Source: Cinnamomum chago
Lineage: Eukaryota; Streptophyta; Magnoliopsida; Laurales; Lauraceae
Reading direction: 5' to 3'
Length of the DNA stretch: 64,000 bases
Assembly: GCA_038049695.1 (NCBI GenBank)
Contig: CP142459.1
Coordinates: forward strand, 65,402,001-65,466,000
The position numbers and the translations under genes were made by a program. The notes beneath the pieces were generated by a model. The model was not told the origin of the DNA. It saw only the letters and a program-made list of their open reading frames with translations, and made no database searches. Of the stretch, positions 24,701-36,733 are shown piece by piece. Position 1 is the first letter of the stretch; every line of letters starts with the position of its first letter.

Positions 24701-27700
24701 ACTAACAGCCTCAATCATCCGACTAAGCGCTTCCCCCACTAGAACAAAGAGGAAAGGGGAGAGAGGATCGCCTTGTCTTAAACCTCTTTGAGCTTGGGAG
24801 AAACCATGAGGAGACCCATTGATCATGATGGAAAAACGAGTGGAAGAGACACAAGTTCTAATCCATCTCCTCCATTTAGTAGTAATATTGCAAGCTTTAC
24901 TCAAGTATTTAGAAATTCAATACAATGATCATTTTTTCACAAGCCAAATGCCATATAGCAGCTCACCCATGATAGGTGTTCACCAGCTCAAGGCTATATG
25001 CCACATGTACAAATAGCATGTATGGCAATTGATTCTTACCATGTAATAGCCCGGTAGGGCTCCGCCCCTTCTAACCATGCTTATCTATGAAGGTTTCACT
25101 CAAGCTGATGCTAGTAATAATAATACGATGAGGTTTTGATACGGTGATTAATTCCATGGTCGTTTCTAATAACGAGCAGCTGGGTAGGCAGTGGAAGGTG
25201 TTAGGCACCCCTTTCATCCATTGAACATACTGTTCTTTCTTGCTTGGTCTTATATCATGTTGTTAGTTTCATTGCGATATGTGCTCTTAAGGCATGACTT
25301 TCATGCATATGTATTCTTGTCATATCATGTTCATATGCCTTTAACTCATCTGTGCCTTCATTTCTGATGAATTTTAGTTTCGTACGAAGTTTTATGTCTC
25401 CCTGCAAATCCAGGTGCCCATCATTTTCACATGAATCATCATTATCATGAAACCTTATTTTCACATATACCATATGATTTATAAATAATTATTAAAAAAG
25501 AAATTCCTTTGTGCTGATGACTCTTTGAAGTTATATCTAAACGCTGTGGGTTTGAGGAAGATAACATGTATTAAATTGACTAGAATTCAGAGCCTTTTTT
25601 ATCTATAATGCCGGCTGAATCTTATATTCTGATTGTTGGATATATCTCATTATTTTATAGGCATTTAATATGATCCAGTATGAATTATGCATTTATTATA
25701 ACCATACATGCCATTTTTCCGATGTTAGTTGATGCTGAAGCATGGCTAATTGCCCTGACCATGTACATTTAATGTGAGTACAATCAGTGTGAGATGTAAA
25801 TCTAGTTGTTTCCTGTTTGTGGACCTTCATAAATATGGTTAGCATGGGTTTTTGTTGCTAGCAACTTATGTTTTACTTTTTCTTTTTATTTAATATTTAT
25901 ATTTAACTACCAATGCCATTATCATTTGCCAGAGGTTGTTGTAAAGCCTACCATCCTGAATGTGTGGGCCAGGATTCTACGATATTGGAGACGAACGAGC
26001 GATGGATCTGTGGTAAGCCTTTCATCACTTCTCTCAGTGCAATTCTTACTAGTAATTTTTTCTTTTCAAATTTAGTGGGTTCCATTTGAAAAAGAAAGAA
26101 AAGAAAAAGGGCTTCTACACCTGCATGTGTTGGCACTCCATTCCTACCAAAAATGTGTGGCATTGGATTACTTGGCTCAACTCATTGTAACATCCATCTG
26201 GATAATCATTTTCTCACCTTTGATCATTCCTGCAAATTGTGTTTTTCTCTCAGTGCAATCCCTCTCTCAAAAATTTGAGCCAATTGGAGGTTGTCTGCAA
26301 TGTTGAGCAGCCAATTCTGTCTTACCTGCGGGAAAAAAAGAATTATTCTTTTCAAGCTTAATCCTTCTTTTCCTAATCCTATGATCTAGGTACAATCAGT
26401 TGCTCTTTGTTTCAGTGGTAGACACATTATGAAGGATGGAAGTGCCCCTTCTATAATTATCTACTGCTAGTCATGTTCACTATGATGTTTCTAATGGTCA
26501 AAGAAAATTTGAAGCACATTATGAAGGATGGAAGCACCTCTTCTATAATTATCTACTGCTAGTCTTGTTCACTATGATGTTTCTAATGGTCAAAGAAAAT
26601 TTGAAGGTACTGACATGAATGATTCATGTGATAGGTTGGCATGGATGCTTCATCTGCCATAAGGTCTCAAAGTACCAATGTTTTTGTTGTCCGATCTCCA
26701 TATGCAAAGTGTGTATTAATTCTGCTGCGTTTGTGCGCTTCAAGAAGAAAAAGGGTTTCTGCAACGACTGCTTAAAGCTTGCATTACTAATAGAAGAAAA
26801 TAAGGATGTTGATTCGGACGGGGTATTGCATCTAATATGCTTTTCGCAATCCTTAAATGTTCCATGCTACAAATTTATTTTCCTACGATAAATATTTTTT
26901 AGATGCAGCTTTGAAATGAGCAATTATAATACTGATAAAAGAAATGAACTACTATAAATTTATAATTTCATATGTAGAGTTTATTATTATACTACCACGG
27001 GCACAATATCCATGTGGGTGCAATGGAAGCTGATGAAAGCATTGCATGGATATTATACTGGAGACAGTTGTTGGCTTAGCGCACCGGATCCATGGGGTTT
27101 GCGCCCATCTAAATGGACTGAGCCCAATGATCAAATGCACTTTTTTTTATTTTATAAACTGTTGAAACTTGTGGGCCCTTGATGAAGGATTTAGGGAGGT
27201 CAGGTGGACCCCTAATCTGGTACACATGGAGGACCCAGCCAAATCTTTTGATCCCCTTCCCATCCCTAGGTGGGCCCTGCAGAAAGGTGCACAGGGTTTT
27301 CCCCTGTATATATTGTTTTAAATTTTAATCTCCTAAGAGAAAAAATGAGTATAACATGAATGGCATCTAATTATAAACTTTCATTTTTGTTCCATAACCA
27401 CAGCATTTTAGTTTGGATGTTTTTCATGGTCCTAGTGTTTCTCCGATCTTGTAATGCAATTTCTTCTTACTGATAAAAAATGCATTTTTATTTGTATTTA
27501 TCGTATTTTTTTTACCTTTTAAGTTAATATTTTTAAATAATTTCAACCAAAAAGAGCACAGTATTGCATCTGCTAAAGCGCACTATAACAATGTGGTTCA
27601 CTTGGTGAATGTATTGCTTTGAGATCGATTTTTCTTTGTCCCACAAGTTCAAGGCTCTGTATATGCTTTTAAGTTCCTCTTTATTTGTGTGTTTGTGTCT

Positions 27701-30700
27701 GTGTGTGTTATGAATATTTATTCGGTTAGTGAAAGAGAATGTAGGTTCCTTATCTTCAATCACCTTACTATATCAAAGGGGTTGCTTTTAGCTGTCAGAC
27801 TAGAAGCTGTATCTGACTTATAACTGTTTTCAGACACATTTGAACATTAAACATAAGTTAGCCTTAAGCTGTGGTCTAGAGCTTACATTGAGCTTATGGG
27901 TGATCTATTGAATGATGTGGCTCACCCTTCTTATGAGCGACAGCTCCTGTGGGGCCCTCTTGGGATGCATTCCAAGCATTGATGATAGAGGGATGGAAAG
28001 ATCTATACTCGGATAAGGGCTGGACCAAAAATCAGCTTGATTGGCCATCTGGCGTAGATATTAAGACCCCAAGATTAAGGGTGTAAGAACTGATAAAAAC
28101 TTCAAAAGAAAATCCACTAGTGGATGTAGTCCAGGTGAGTGTCAAATGGGGTTTGGTGCTAAACTGCCAATTCACGGGGGTGGTGGATGCTAGAAGGGAC
28201 ATGGGGTCCTTAGGTGGGCCCCACATGACCTGTATAAGATCGCGGGCTACGTAGGTCACCTGATCTTTTGTTTTTGCATGTGGGCGCATGTGCGACCCAG
28301 CTTGTGTGACTGGATAAATTGATATAAGATATGGGTGGGGAGTTTTTTCAGTTCTCTTGCCAGCTTTTTCTATTCATATTCACTTGCTTTTTCTTGCATT
28401 TTGCAGGATAAAGTGGATTTCAAAGACAGAGACACATATGAGTTCTTATTTAAGGAGTATTGGGACATAATAAAGGAGGAAGAAAGGTTATCGCTTGAAG
28501 ATCTTCATAATGTAGATGCCCTACTGAAGAAAGGTGAAAATAATGCAGATGAGTTCAACTTGGATGAAGCGGAGTTTTTCTCCGATGTTGACGACAGAGG
28601 CAATGGTGACATGCCATTACTAGAACAGTTTAAAGGACAACATGTTCAGACGAAGGCAATGAGGAAAAAATACCGGTCGGGTAAAAAGGAGTTTGCTGGT
28701 TGGGGATCAAGAGAGCTAATTCAGTTTCTTACATCTATTGGAAAGAGTACAGATAAACCCATCCCTCAGTTTGAAGTTTATGACATGATAACAGAGTATA
28801 TTTATGAGAACAAGCTTCTTCATCCTCAGAGAAAAAAGAAGGTTATATGCGATGCAAGGCTGCACTATCTTTTCAAAAGACGGTCCATTAACCGCCTCAA
28901 AATCGCTGACTTGTTGGAATCCCATTTTCTAAACGACCAAGTTCTAGAGGATGAATCTCCATACTATTCAGAGGATGAGAGTTCATCAATGGATTGTAAA
29001 AGGCAGCGAAGGTCAAGATCTGGTGGAAAAACTCAAAAATTCGTTGCAATTGATTCCAGGCATAAGGTTTTCGGAGTACCAAAGAAATTCTATGCCTCTG
29101 TTACGGCAAGAAATATTAAGCTAGTTTACTTAAGGAGAAGTTTAATTGAGGAATTTCTGAAAAACCCTGACACATTTGACAGCAAAGTGACTGACTGTTT
29201 TGTGAGAGTTAAATGTGATCCAAAGGATTGCTCCTCAAGAAGCTTCTTCCAGCTCATGCAAGTTACAGGTTAGTGGTTATATAGTTATATTGATCTTTGA
29301 TTATGTTAGACACCCGTGCTTTTGATAATAACCCTCAATTAAAGTCCCTTCTTTGTTTCTATATGTGCATCTGGGGTATCTGGTATCTTCTTAGGGATAA
29401 AAAGGGCTTCAGAAGCTTACAAGATTGGAGAGAACAGTTCGAACATTATGTTGCTGGTTTCAGATGTGAAAGATGTGAATAAGGATATTCGCATTTGCAT
29501 GTTGTCCGATGATGACTTCTCTGAGGTAAATGTATTTGACAGCTTTAATGGTTTAGAATTAATGATTTCACCCTTGATCATGGGTCCATTAACTTTGTTG
29601 AATCAAACTCGGAAATCCGAGGGGTAAAATCTGAGACAAGTTTCTGCTTAAAAAGAATTGGTTTTTCAATATAGTCAGTCATGACTGCTGAAATATTTCA
29701 CCTTGGTTGGTCATTCTCACCTGATTAGTATAAAAATATATGGATGCCTGATGTGTTTATATTCACCATTTTCTGATTTCTGGATTTGTATGAAATATGA
29801 ATTAGTATTGCTGGATCCCTTTAACTTGTCTTTCTCACAAGATGTGTACCATGATAGAATCTTTGAAGGTTACAATATTAGTACTTCATCCTTATTAACC
29901 TATGTAGATAAAAGTTATAATTGAGTCAATTTAATGCAATGTGGTTGGTCCGGAGCTAGTCCAGGCTAATCTTGCTAAACTTGAAGGCCAAACAGTGTGC
30001 TCATATGTCCAATAGCAAAGAGATGGCTTCACTGGTAGAAGTCAACACAGTGCAAATAAACGTGACATAAATAGCGCCTATATCACCATTCTACTTGCCC
30101 AATAATCCAATTCGGATTCAATAAAGGAATCCCAGCAAATTATGCTAGGCTTAATTGTGCTATTGCATGCCCAGGCTGCTCCAAATGAGCTTGACAGTTT
30201 GAGCTGAAGATCAATCAAACGAAGCATGTTATTAGATGATTGTTGAGGTCAACCCTAAAGATATGGAATCCTGATTGTTGGGCGACAAACAGGCAATGGC
30301 CAAACTGTCTATTGCCCTTGTATCTTAACAGCGACGTATATCTTTCTACATGTAGTTACACCCTCAATAATTGGATTAACAAAATCCCTGTACACATGAA
30401 AACTTGTTGCTGGTTAATACAGCCCACTACGCATAATGGTTTTAAGTCTTTAAGTTGAAGATCCTCAGCATGAGTTCCAGAAGTGGGGTGTATAGATTTT
30501 CATGAGTATATGCCACTTGCTAATGGACTGATGTCAGCAATCAGCATACCATCAATGATGCCCAGGTACAGCAGGGATACAGGTGGGACACAGATTTGAC
30601 ATATAAAATTGATATCATACCATATGATATGAGCACATCACCCCTTTTGAACTATCAGGGTATCATAGTGTGACACTGTATAAGGAGAGAGACTACGTTC

Positions 30701-31619
30701 CAAACCTGTTATTCGGTGTTACCCCAGTGGAAGGTAGGTCTCACAAGAAACCTCAACTCTCACAGATAAGTTTGAAGCAGCTCTCACAAAGAAAAGCACC
30801 ATTGAGTTTCTTTTTTTTTTTTTTTATATTAACTTGTATAAATCAAAGACTTAACAGTACAAAAGAGATATACTTGAAAGCCCAGAAAAATACCCAAAAA
30901 CAAAAACCCAAAAAACAGGACTGAAAAACCAGCCAAAACAAAACGGCCCTAAACAAAGAGACGACCAAAAAACCCCCAAAAAATTAAGAAATCACCTCCC
31001 TCCATTTGAGGAGGATAATGTCTATAGGCATGCCTCAGTACTCCTTAAGAATAAACACCCAAGATGCCGCCATAAATATACCATAGTACCATTGAGTTTC
31101 TTGAATCCTGAAATTCTAGAAAACTATAAAATTGTGCTTGGCATGTGCCCTGGTCTAAACATAATCTTAACATCTAATCACACTACAAATTAATTTCAGC
31201 CCTTTATATAATCTATAAACTTAGAGTCCTAAGTAGAGCCCAAGTATAGAATCAAAAGAAAGAATGACTAATTAGGAAAGCATATTAAATTCAGTCAAAA
31301 TCTCAGAACTTGGGCAAGTCAGTCACCCACACACACATTCCACCACGACCAAAGAATAATATATATATATATATATGGGAAATGCTCCTATGAGAGTAAC
31401 TCTCATACTATTATGAGAGTAAATGAGAGTTACTCTCATAGGAGCATTTTCATATATATATATGGGTAATATTCAAGTGAGGGATTCCCTCCCTTTTTTG
31501 GGAAGTTTCAAGTACAAAAGGGGATCTTCCCAAAAAGTACAAAAGTGCTTTTGTACTTGAAACTTCTCCAAAAGGGGAGTGTCCCTCACCCTATGGTGAG
31601 GGAATCCCTCACTTGAATC

Positions 31620-31659
<40 letters not shown>

Positions 31660-34600
31660 AACACCTGAACCATTATCTCGCATACAAATGTGGTCTGCTT
31701 AAACTGTAATTATGTAATCTTGGTGGCAGGAAGAGTGTCAGGATCTGCATAAGAGGATGAAAGAAGGCCTTCTTAAAAGACCTACAATTGTAAGTTTTTT
31801 TTTTCTTTTTTTCTAAAAGCAATTTATTAAAAGAAGGAAAAAGGATGCTTCTGGATTTCATGATGAAACTATTATGTGCTAATGCCCTGTTTTATTTCAT
31901 GGATGGTTATTGTAAACGGGCATCTCCTTTTGCAGGCAGAGTTTGACCAGAAGGCCAGGAGTCTACACGAGGAAATAACTAACCATGTAGGTTTTCTTAA
32001 GCTACAACAAATGAAGCGGTCAATGACAGATTTCTTTTTTCTTTATTTTTTCAGCATTACTTTCTTTAATGAGCATTCTTAAGCCAGATATTTAGAGCGA
32101 ATCATCATTTTTTTTTAAAAAAAATGGTTGTTTTGGCTTTATATTGTTCAGAGACTGGTTCACATTGGATTCTGGCTTTGAGTATGGCTGCCTTCTAACT
32201 ATGATGCCCAGATACTTCAAACTACGCAACCATGTTGTGTCATACCCTTATACAGTTATACATCACTTTTTTGTGAAAAATCTGTGTACCTACGATATTC
32301 ATGGTCTGTCCCTGCAGTAACTGAGCACCATAGCCTCCTACAGAACTCTAGTTCTAAACTTTGAAAATATTCAGCTATGATGCCACTGTGTTAGCTTGGT
32401 CAAAGTTCCGAGGTCAACAGGAAGAACTGAGTTTAATTGAAATTTGAAAGCATTCCTACAACCTCCACATGCCTCTTTCCAATAATCCATTTTATTTTCC
32501 TTATTCCTCCATGTACCATGCCCCAAACCCTGGGAAAAGGAGGATGGCATTCAGGCATCAAAAACCTGCCATACCAAATATGGAGTCTACTTTGAGGAAA
32601 GTTGCTCTCTACCTACCAGAGTTCAACAGGATATGGTAGATGTAAATGATGAAGCATTCCTACCAGGGTGCATATTAATATTTTTCCAGGCTTTTGTAGT
32701 TTTCTTACTATTTCATTCATTTTGTTTTGGCTATTGGTTTATGCTCAGTGGATTGATAGAGAGATATTGATGTTACAAAAGTTGATCGATCGAGCAAATG
32801 AAAAGGGATGGCGCAGAGAATATCCTTCTTGTTGGCTGTGTGAACCTCTGGTTAAACCCTTTCTTTTTCTCCTCAGAACTTATAAATAGTTTTCTTTTAA
32901 TGTGCTGCATAGGGAAGTTTCTGGTAGTTGAGTGTGCCTGTCACAGATTATGATCTCTATTAGAAACTTTTTTCTTCTATTCTTGAATATATATATATAT
33001 ATATAAAATATATCTGTCTGTGTGCGCATCTGGTATGTACCATCTTATGGTACATACCACCTAGTACGGCCCACCTTATGACCCATCTGACTGGACCACA
33101 AAGCAGCCCTCCCACTCCTCTGATAGTCACCGATCCAAATGGACTAAACCATTGGATCGAGGGTCACTTCTTGCCCTATATAGAAATCCTTTAAACTTCG
33201 GAATGAAGAAACATAATTCATATAGCCGACCCCAACATAGTTGAGACCAGGCTTTGATGATGATGATATAGCCTTTAAACTTGTGGGCCACAGACGAAGG
33301 GGTTAGGGGTATCAAATTGGCTTCAAATTTGATATCTGGGGTGGCCCCACTTGGACCTTTCGATATCCATCCACATGCGCGCGTGCGCGCGCGCACACAC
33401 ACACACACATATATATATATATTCCTGTATTCCCGATTATGTAATGTAAGCACATTTTTTCAGTTAATACATTTATCAGCTAAAAATTATGTAGTAGCAC
33501 AAGCACATTAGTATCTTTGCCTATTAGAATGGTTGTGCTGGCATGTCAGGTAGTCCAGACAAGTTTCAAAATGATCAACAAGTTCCCAAATGCTCCTGTG
33601 TTTTACATGTAAGTATGTGCGATTTTCTGATAAACAAGTCTCTTAAGATTTGATAAAATTCTAAGAGCAGCCATGAACTGTGGATCATTACATTATAGTT
33701 CCTTGACTGGGAATATAATTCGAAAGTGGCACTTTGACTAACAGATGTCACTATAGCAACCGCACTGGATGTCAACCACTTTGGGCTGGTTGAGGGATGA
33801 TTTTCCTTGTATTGGACTACTCATTTTAAAGAATTCTGCAAGGTTTTCTACAACATAGTTTGCTGCATTTTCTCTCCCCGTGTGTTTAACAATTGCCTTT
33901 ATCTCACTTTCCATTGTGGGTCCCACTTCACTAATATAATATGATTAGTGCTGGGTGCCTGAGTCACAATGGAGCCAACCCAATGTTGAAATCATAATTG
34001 GTCCTCATAAATGATGAAAACCGTGGCAGGACCTAGAATGAAGGAATTATGGCTAGTCACAAACACCTAATGATGGAATGAGGTGGGGGCCACTGGTTGC
34101 AATCACATTGACCCCACCCACCAAAATCAAGGAATCATCGTGGACCCCATCCACCAAAAATGATGACATAATGTTCGACCCACCAAGCATTACCAGTCAT
34201 TATGCAGATGTGAACCACGATCATCCCTTTATTTGGGCTGGTGACCATCCCGGTTTTCCACTCCTTCATGCATCTTCACCGGTTAAGGTAGAGAATGCGG
34301 CAGGCCATTTTACCTTACCCTATGAAAGCTACTTTCCTGTAAAATATGGTGGCACATTCCCAAGCAACCCCTTCTATGATCAGTGTGTGCATAACATGAA
34401 GACTAGAGTTGGTGTCATGGGAATTGTTCATCAGCAACTATGATGTCTCCCTACATGTTTGCATCAAAATGGATGCAAACATTTGAACAGTGATGATCCT
34501 TAACCTGTTTGGGTCATACGCTATATGAATATATAGAAAGACGAGAACAGCTCCAAACACCATCAGTGCGGGAGCGGCTGTTGAAGGAGTTTCCACAAGT

Positions 34601-34964
34601 AATTGCAGATGCAGAAATAGAGCTTGAACCCACTGAAAATTCTTCTGATGATCAAGGAGAACAAGAAGGTTTGACATTCTCAACTTGTTGGCTTCTCATT
34701 AACTTTGGTTTCTAGGACTTGCATTTAAACCTTTGATTTTAGATCAACGCCAAATCAACTGAGTTCTCCCAGTACTCAGTATTGATTGATTTTGCAAACA
34801 CTGTTTGTCAGGTAATGGAGCTTCTCCCTATCAAATAGTTCCAGAAAGGAAAGATGAAGATTCAGAATTGAAACTTCTTCTTTCATCAGGTAATGGAGCT
34901 TCTCCCCATCAAAGAGTTCCAGAAAGGAAAAATGAAGGTTCAGACTTAAGACTTTTTCATTTTG

Positions 34965-35031
<67 letters not shown>

Positions 35032-35777
35032 CACACACACACACTTTTGTCCCATTTCTATTTTCATTGCAAATATAGGTTTCTTATTCTCTTGTGGCTG
35101 GGAATATTTTCAGTAGGTTTGTTATTATTATAGCCCTAAGCCACAGCCAACCTCTGTATCTAATAGGGTCAACGGACTTCACTAAGAAGCCCTGTCTTGG
35201 TCATCTGTCTACCAAATGAAACAACCACATTCCTCTATTTCGTATTTAGTTTGTCTATATAGGTTTTTTAAATTCTCATACTAAAAAAATCCCTTCATCT
35301 TCCGAAATTTACCAGCCTGATGGAAACTTTAAGTGATGGTTTCTTTTGATAAAAATAATTCAGAACCCAATGGTTAAGCAATGGAAGAGTTACTTCTTTT
35401 TTTTTGGGAGCTGCTTTCAAAGGCCTCAAAAAGGCTATTTTTATATTGGTAACATGAACCCACAGCTTCAAGGTCACAATAATGAGCAGCTTCGACTATG
35501 CCATGGGCTCTTGTCAATGCCTCAAAAAGGCATTGCAAGGTAATTCCTTCACTTTCTAAATGTGTTGCATTTTTGCAGGCATGACAGACGCTACCAATGA
35601 AAAAGCTGAAGGAGAAGTTGAAGGTTCACCAAATTCAATCTACTCCATTATTTTTCCTACAATCAGTTCTGAAATATTTATTTAAATTGTTACTAAAATT
35701 GGTCTTCACACTTTTATTTTTTTTTCATTTTAGTAACAGGCATTGGAGCTGCCCCACTAGTTTCAAGACCAACATGA
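21714..35777 (+). CDS. PHD-SWIB-Plus3 domain protein, At5g08430-like
   Basis: Twelve exons: 21714-21823, 25933-26012, 26635-26822, 28407-29268, 29395-29525, 31730-31789, 31936-31986, 32749-32819, 34520-34668, 34812-34889, 35579-35623 and 35734-35777. The phases all join, giving about 622 residues. In order it has a lysine-rich start, a Cys/His-rich PHD-type finger with extension (C22, C25, C34, C39/C40, H44, C47 and more to about residue 110), an SWIB/MDM2 fold (about 221-301), a Plus3 domain (about 360-475) and a charged coiled region. The family acts in chromatin or RNA polymerase II elongation in the nucleus. Eleven introns; intron 8 (32820-34519) appears to be a U12 AT-AC intron. Related plant proteins often carry a C-terminal GYF domain, which I do not see. 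The last two exons are uncertain: reading through exon 11 gives another short tail ending near 35683. Confidence 0.85.
21824..25932 (+). other. Intron 1 of the SWIB/Plus3 gene
   Basis: A 4.1-kb intron filled mostly by a decayed LINE on the opposite strand (about 22443-24905). The remainder (24910-25932) is AT-rich with no recognised gene. Confidence 0.75.
22443..24905 (-). mobile_element. Decayed L1-type LINE, 5'-truncated
   Basis: Read on the minus strand from 24904: the C-terminal half of a reverse transcriptase ([19 protein letters not shown]), then an FADD-like box changed to FSDE. The thumb/connection region follows ([26 protein letters not shown]), then a zf-RVT region (about 23450-23160) and an RNase H domain ([11 protein letters not shown], ending with [10 protein letters not shown] near 22640). 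Stops and frameshifts split it into pieces. The endonuclease and ORF1 are missing. The 3' end appears to be a (TTA)n-like tail near 22443. Confidence 0.8.
26423..26606 (+). repeat. 92-bp tandem duplication in intron 2
   Basis: Units 26423-26514 and 26515-26606 differ at only a few bases (agtgcccctt/agcacctctt, catgttc/cttgttc). The second unit ends 28 bases before the exon 3 acceptor of the SWIB/Plus3 gene. Confidence 0.85.
26823..28406 (+). other. Intron 3 of the SWIB/Plus3 gene
   Basis: About 1.6 kb of AT-rich intron. The stretches 27000-27300 and 27900-28290 carry the gtgggccc-type phrases seen in several non-genic parts of this window and are probably old transposon DNA. No gene recognised. 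Confidence 0.55.
30813..31087 (-). mobile_element. 5'-truncated LINE 3' end with target duplication
   Basis: A T-rich end on the plus strand (poly-A on the minus strand) followed by A/C-rich 3'-untranslated-like sequence. It is flanked by a 15-base direct repeat, accattgagtttctt, at 30798-30812 and 31088-31102. Size and structure fit a dead-on-arrival LINE copy. Confidence 0.7.
31376..31453. mobile_element. Short near-perfect foldback MITE in (TA)n
   Basis: The arms, starting with aaatgctcctatgagagtaa on the left and its complement on the right, are almost perfect inverted repeats of about 30 bases around a short centre. TA runs lie on both sides. The element could form a stable RNA hairpin when the host intron is transcribed. 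Confidence 0.75.
31464..31657. mobile_element. Foldback MITE in (TA)n, second copy
   Basis: The arms (attcaagtgagggattccct on the left, its complement on the right to 31622) enclose a second nested inverted repeat (caagtacaaaag.../cttttgtacttg). It shares the ccctcacc/ggtgaggg palindrome with the 7573 and 11180 elements. A (TA)n tract follows at 31623-31657 and a shorter one precedes it. Confidence 0.75.
33032..33058. repeat. Perfect short hairpin
   Basis: Twelve-base arms ggtatgtaccat and atggtacatacc around a three-base loop, just after a (TA)n tract and inside the AT-AC intron. It may be a piece of a degraded foldback element. Confidence 0.6.
33215..33272 (+). mobile_element. Au-SINE/RTE-like 3' tail fragment
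   Basis: The phrase atagccgaccccaacatagt, followed by ggctttgatgatgatgat, closely resembles the conserved 3' tail shared by plant Au SINEs and RTE LINEs, which ends in a short repeated triplet. The 5' limit is not clear. Confidence 0.5.
33378..33422. repeat. Compound (GC/GT)n-(CA)n-(TA)n microsatellite
   Basis: A run of gcgcgtgcgcgcgcgc, then (ac)n, then (at)n. Alternating purine-pyrimidine over about 45 bases, so it is able to adopt Z-DNA. It lies inside the AT-AC intron. Confidence 0.8.
34812..34967 (+). repeat. Tandem 78-bp exon duplication
   Basis: Unit 1 (34812-34889) is exon 10 of the SWIB/Plus3 gene and encodes 26 residues starting GNGASPYQ. Unit 2 (34890-34967) repeats it in frame (GNGASPHQ...) and then decays into a (CT)n tract. 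Because each unit begins GTAATGG after CAG, the start of unit 2 provides a good splice donor for unit 1. Confidence 0.85.
34967..35043. repeat. (CT)n-(TA)n-(CA)n compound microsatellite
   Basis: Runs of CT, then TA, then AC directly after the second exon-10 unit, in intron 10 of the SWIB/Plus3 gene. Confidence 0.9.
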
Positions 35778-36733
35778 AAGGGTAAATCTCAAACATTGGT
35801 CTGACTACAATATGGCCATCATCCATCTTCTAGTTCATCCCTTTTTTTTTCCCTTTGTTACCTCATTGATCTCTCTGATTTAAAGGTAGTTGTGTTTATT
35901 ATATTAGTTTGTCACCCCTATAATTTTTTTTTACATATTTCTTTATTTTATTAAGTTCTTTCACCGCTTAATATATACATATAATGTTTCAAGGAAAAGT
36001 TTATGCAAAATATATTTACCTGGCTGAGTTCAGACTTAAATTATGTTTCAAGGAAGTTTTGTTCCCCCATTATCTTCACTATCCATCGTGCGGTGCATGG
36101 ATTACTGGAATTATATTGATTATAAATGGTCTTGTAGGCGCCAAATTGGTCATTTAAAAGGTTTTCCTGCTTGAATTATGAATTTCTTGTCATGCAAATC
36201 AATACCATTTCCAACAATAATTTGAGGGATGCTCTTTGTTGCAGAACAGAAGCAGCCCACTCGAAACAACACACTAATTCGGGTGGTGTTACTGATTGAG
36301 TTAACTACAAAGCGCTAGTCCGGATGTCTACTGTTCCAGAAACGGCTGCAGAAACAAATGCACTGAAACTAATCCACCAATTCGCAGTGACAAAGGAGGG
36401 GGGGAAATGGTGCAAGTGAAGCATTTCATCACATAGGACAAAGCATGAAAAAGTGAGCCCTTCGCCTTGATGTGACCAAGGCCTTGGATGGGAATTGGTT
36501 ACTTATGATTAAGATTCAACGGTTTAGGAAATGGGCTTTAATTGATGCACTCAGTTTGACAACTGCTCAAACAACAAATTTGGTCTGTGAAACATTAGAC
36601 TGACAATGTGAAATTTTGTATAGCAAAAAATGTATGTAGTTTTGACTGTTATTTTGCTGACAAACAGGAATTTGTGAATAGGTTTCTTTCTGATTCCATA
36701 TCTTTTATCATGCCCTCTCCCAGTTTCTTGACA

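Larger units (their letters stand above)
29526..31729 (+). other. Intron 5 of the SWIB/Plus3 gene
   Basis: About 2.2 kb, containing a truncated LINE tail (30813-31087) and two foldback MITEs in (TA)n tracts (31376-31453 and 31464-31622). The rest shows nothing recognisable. Confidence 0.65.
32820..34519 (+). other. U12-type AT-AC intron
   Basis: The donor ATATCCTT (32820-32827) matches the U12 AT-AC consensus exactly. The branch site TCCTTAAC (34497-34504) matches the U12 branch consensus, with the branch A at 34503, 16 bases before the terminal AC (34518-34519). Joining here restores the frame as [14 protein letters not shown]. No GT-AG pair does this: the only AG close upstream of exon 9 (34489-34490) is followed by in-frame TGA codons. 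Confidence 0.85.

Noticed and set aside
32749..32889. Reading exon 8 onward as a terminal exon (…[11 protein letters not shown]…)
   Set aside because: It would end the protein in a non-family tail, whereas the U12 splice at 32820 restores the expected continuation.
34078..34443. Open stretch of 121 codons within the AT-AC intron
   Set aside because: Intronic, no recognised domain, and the same gtgggccc-type wording occurs in other non-genic repeats.
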